Origin: Crocinitomicaceae bacterium
GTDB lineage: Bacteria > Bacteroidota > Bacteroidia > Flavobacteriales_D > Crocinitomicaceae
Reading direction: 5' to 3'
DNA: 6,622 nucleotides
NCBI GenBank assembly: GCA_015662935.1
Contig: DQTF01000255.1
Location: 1 to 6,622 of the forward strand
Shown: one piece after another, positions 4,512 to 6,622 of the stretch
Layout: the number at the start of each line of letters is the position of its first letter
How positions within the stretch are numbered: position 1 is the stretch's first letter
The notes under the pieces: model-generated
What the model saw: the letters and a program-made list of their open reading frames with translations, nothing else
Databases searched by the model: none
Told to the model about the DNA's origin: nothing
Program-made: the position numbers and the translations under genes

Positions 4512-6622
4512 ATGAGAAAACTATTATTCCTGTATTTCATTTTCATATTCTCTACACTATTCGGACAAGAAAAAGGAACAATTATTCTTACAGAAGATAA
4601 TCTTGAAACTTCTTTTACGCAACAAATTCTCATTCTAGAAGATAAAACTCATTCTCTAGAAATTAAAGATGTCATCGAGAAACAACCAGGTGATTTCTAT
4701 CAATTAGACAAGGACCATCCTTCGGTGAAATTCGCAACATCTCGTTTTTGGGTAAAATTCTCCATTGAGAACAACTCAAATGAACGAGAATTCATCCTTG
4801 AGACGGCACGGCCGATAACTGATAAAGTTTTTCTCTATAAAACTGAAGACGGAAAGGTTGTCAGAGAATACATCAATGGTGACGATTTTGACTACTCTCA
4901 AAAGGATATTCTTCATCGTAAAAACTTATTCCCGTTAACATTAGAAAAAGGAGAATGTCAAAATTTTATCTTAGAATTATCCAGTGGTGGCGAAGGAATT
5001 AATATCCCCTTGAAAATTCATGCCGTGCGAGATTTTTACACCGCAGACTACAAAATGCAATTCAGAAATGGCTTCTACTACGGAGTCATGTGTTTGATTA
5101 TTGTCATTTACTTTTTCTTTTTCTTGCTACTGAAGGACCGAACATTTTTATACTACATTTTGTACGTTTTCTTTCAAGGTTTGTTGCAATTTTCACTAGA
5201 TGGCTATTCCCATCAGCATTTTTTTACCAATAATGCTTTTCTAGTGAATCGATTCCCTCCTTTTGCAGGAGCAATGGCCATTCTTTTTATGCTTATTTAT
5301 GTGAATCATTTCTTAGTAATTAAGACAAACTATAAAAAATTATACCTCGCATTTAAGGCTGCAGGAGTATTAATGATTCTCTCTATCATCTTTCTGTTCT
5401 TACCCGAAAAATTACATGCACTATCTTACCCAATGATTAACGCGTTTAGCTTGCTAAGCATTCTACTTTCTGTAATTAGTATATTCTATTTACGTTCTAA
5501 GAAAGTCAAAGTGGACAACTATTTCACATTGGCGTTTGTGATTTTAATTTCTGGTGCCGTTGTCTTTATTCTCGGAAACTTTGGAGTTATTAAAAATTCT
5601 ACTATTTCGCTTAACTCGTTAAAAATTAGTTCCATTTTAGAGGTAATTATTTTGAGTATTTCGATGTCGTATAAGTACCGAGAATTGCAAAAAGACAAAG
5701 AAGAAGCGCAAGCAATCGTCTTAAAAAACTTGCAAGAACGCAACGCTTTTATGGACGAGCAGAATGTGAAACTCGAACATCAAGTCAAAGAAAGAACGGC
5801 AGAAATAAACTTGCAAAAAGAAGAGTTATCAACCATTAACGAAGAAGTTTTTAGCAGTATAAAATACGCTAAACGCATTCAAGAAGCTATTCTCCCATCT
5901 GATGAACAAGTAAAAAAATTATTGCCAGAATCCTTCATTCTGAACCGACCAAAAGATGTGGTCAGCGGTGACTTTTATTTCACGGAGAAAACGACCTCAA
6001 AAGATGGGCAAGAATACGTTATTTTCGCTGCAGTTGATTGCACAGGTCATGGTGTTCCGGGTGCATTTATGAGCATCGTTGGAAGCAACCTTTTATCGCA
6101 AGGAATTCTGGAAAAAAAGATTCATTCTCCCGCAAAGGTTTTGGACTTCTTAAATGAAGGTGTCAACGCAACCTTGAAACAAAACTTAGATAACAACACC
6201 GTCCGTGACGGAATGGATATCGCACTTTGCGCGCTTAGCAAAGATTTGAAGCAGCTTTTTTTCGCAGGAGCAAAGAACCCCCTTTATATCATAAGAACAT
6301 CTGAAAAAGACGCAGGAACACTGACCGAAAAGCAATCCTTGGATGGACTTACTTTGTACGAAATAAAAGGAGACAAACACCCGATTGGTAAATACGCCGA
6401 TGAGACCTTGCAAGAATTTACCAATCAAACGATTGAATTGCAAAAAGGAGATGTTATTTATGTCTTTTCGGACGGTTATGCCGATCAATTTGGCGGTGAA
6501 CGCAACAAGAAATTTAATTACCGACGTTTTAGAGAATTATTGATGAAAATTTCTCAATTGGAGATGTCTGAACAACTTGAAACCTTAGAGAAAGAACTTG
6601 ATAGATGGAAAGGAGATGAAGA
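4512..6622 (+). CDS. 7TMR-DISM sensor fused to SpoIIE/PP2C serine phosphatase (3' end cut by window)
   Basis: The frame is open from ATG 4512 to the window edge, 703 codons. This is the only ATG between an in-frame stop at 4467 and the signal sequence MRKLLFLYFIFIFSTLFG (then Gln). Domains in order: an exported 7TMR-DISMED2-like beta-sandwich (about residues 40-170, with the typical SRFWVKF at 77-83); a 7TMR-DISM seven-helix membrane region (about 186-395); a cytoplasmic coiled coil (about 398-455, containing LEHQVKERTAEI); and the SIKYAKRIQEAILP linker into a SpoIIE/PP2C domain (about 470 onward). Metal-binding aspartates are all present: Asp487 (VSGDFY), Asp509 (VDCTGHG), Asp569 (RDGMD) and Asp654 (FSDGYAD). 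The enzyme should dephosphorylate a phosphoserine or phosphothreonine on a partner, classically an anti-sigma-factor antagonist, in response to an extracellular signal. No partner gene is visible. The reading ends at DRWKGDEE, close to the usual C-terminus, so roughly 10-20 residues are missing. The architecture is secure; ligand and target are unknown. Confidence 0.95.
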   Translation, partial: MRKLLFLYFIFIFSTLFGQEKGTIILTEDNLETSFTQQILILEDKTHSLEIKDVIEKQPGDFYQLDKDHPSVKFATSRFWVKFSIENNSNEREFILETARPITDKVFLYKTEDGKVVREYINGDDFDYSQKDILHRKNLFPLTLEKGECQNFILELSSGGEGINIPLKIHAVRDFYTADYKMQFRNGFYYGVMCLIIVIYFFFFLLLKDRTFLYYILYVFFQGLLQFSLDGYSHQHFFTNNAFLVNRFPPFAGAMAILFMLIYVNHFLVIKTNYKKLYLAFKAAGVLMILSIIFLFLPEKLHALSYPMINAFSLLSILLSVISIFYLRSKKVKVDNYFTLAFVILISGAVVFILGNFGVIKNSTISLNSLKISSILEVIILSISMSYKYRELQKDKEEAQAIVLKNLQERNAFMDEQNVKLEHQVKERTAEINLQKEELSTINEEVFSSIKYAKRIQEAILPSDEQVKKLLPESFILNRPKDVVSGDFYFTEKTTSKDGQEYVIFAAVDCTGHGVPGAFMSIVGSNLLSQGILEKKIHSPAKVLDFLNEGVNATLKQNLDNNTVRDGMDIALCALSKDLKQLFFAGAKNPLYIIRTSEKDAGTLTEKQSLDGLTLYEIKGDKHPIGKYADETLQEFTNQTIELQKGDVIYVFSDGYADQFGGERNKKFNYRRFRELLMKISQLEMSEQLETLEKELDRWKGDE

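Noticed and set aside
6186..6488. Minus-strand open frame of 100 codons inside the SpoIIE domain
   Set aside because: The plus-strand frame encodes intact catalytic PP2C motifs across the same bases; the antisense frame has no recognisable protein features.

Overview
The window looks like chromosomal DNA of a Bacteroidota bacterium, most likely of the class Flavobacteriia. The DNA is clearly AT-rich. Start codons follow A-rich leaders without Shine-Dalgarno sequences. Several start regions carry a TAnnTTT-type -7 box. The protein types are also typical of the phylum: an S9 prolyl tripeptidyl/dipeptidyl peptidase, a class 3 lipase with a Bacteroidota-style signal peptide ending before Gln, and a 7TMR-DISM receptor fused to a SpoIIE phosphatase. 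No mobile element, CRISPR array, tRNA or rRNA gene was seen.

Layout from left to right. (1) The 5' part of a very acidic protein of unknown function runs leftward off the edge (1-415, minus). (2) A divergent intergenic region holds a degenerate 8-bp tandem array. (3) A complete secreted S9 peptidase lies at 524-2650 (plus). The spacing of its catalytic triad and two amine-recognition glutamates point to prolyl tripeptidyl peptidase rather than classic DPP IV. (4) A short convergent gap holds two inverted copies of the same 8-bp unit. (5) A secreted class 3 lipase/esterase lies at 2702-3898 (minus). (6) A 24-bp perfect inverted repeat built of 7-bp units lies at 3984-4053. (7) A small MazG-type nucleotide pyrophosphohydrolase lies at 4068-4394 (minus). 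(8) A divergent region holds two more 7-bp-period arrays. (9) A nearly complete DISM-SpoIIE sensor phosphatase runs from 4512 off the right edge (plus), probably lacking only its last 10-20 residues.

The genes do not form an obvious pathway or operon. Two are exported hydrolases, one is nucleotide-pool housekeeping and one is a membrane signalling protein. Strands alternate and each gene seems to have its own promoter. The most unusual feature lies between the genes: nearly every intergenic gap carries its own degenerate tandem array with a period of 7 or 8 bp, in at least three unit families, in both promoter-bearing and terminator-position gaps. Two of these are arranged as inverted pairs. 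I know of no assigned function for them. I found no evidence for a new multi-gene system here.
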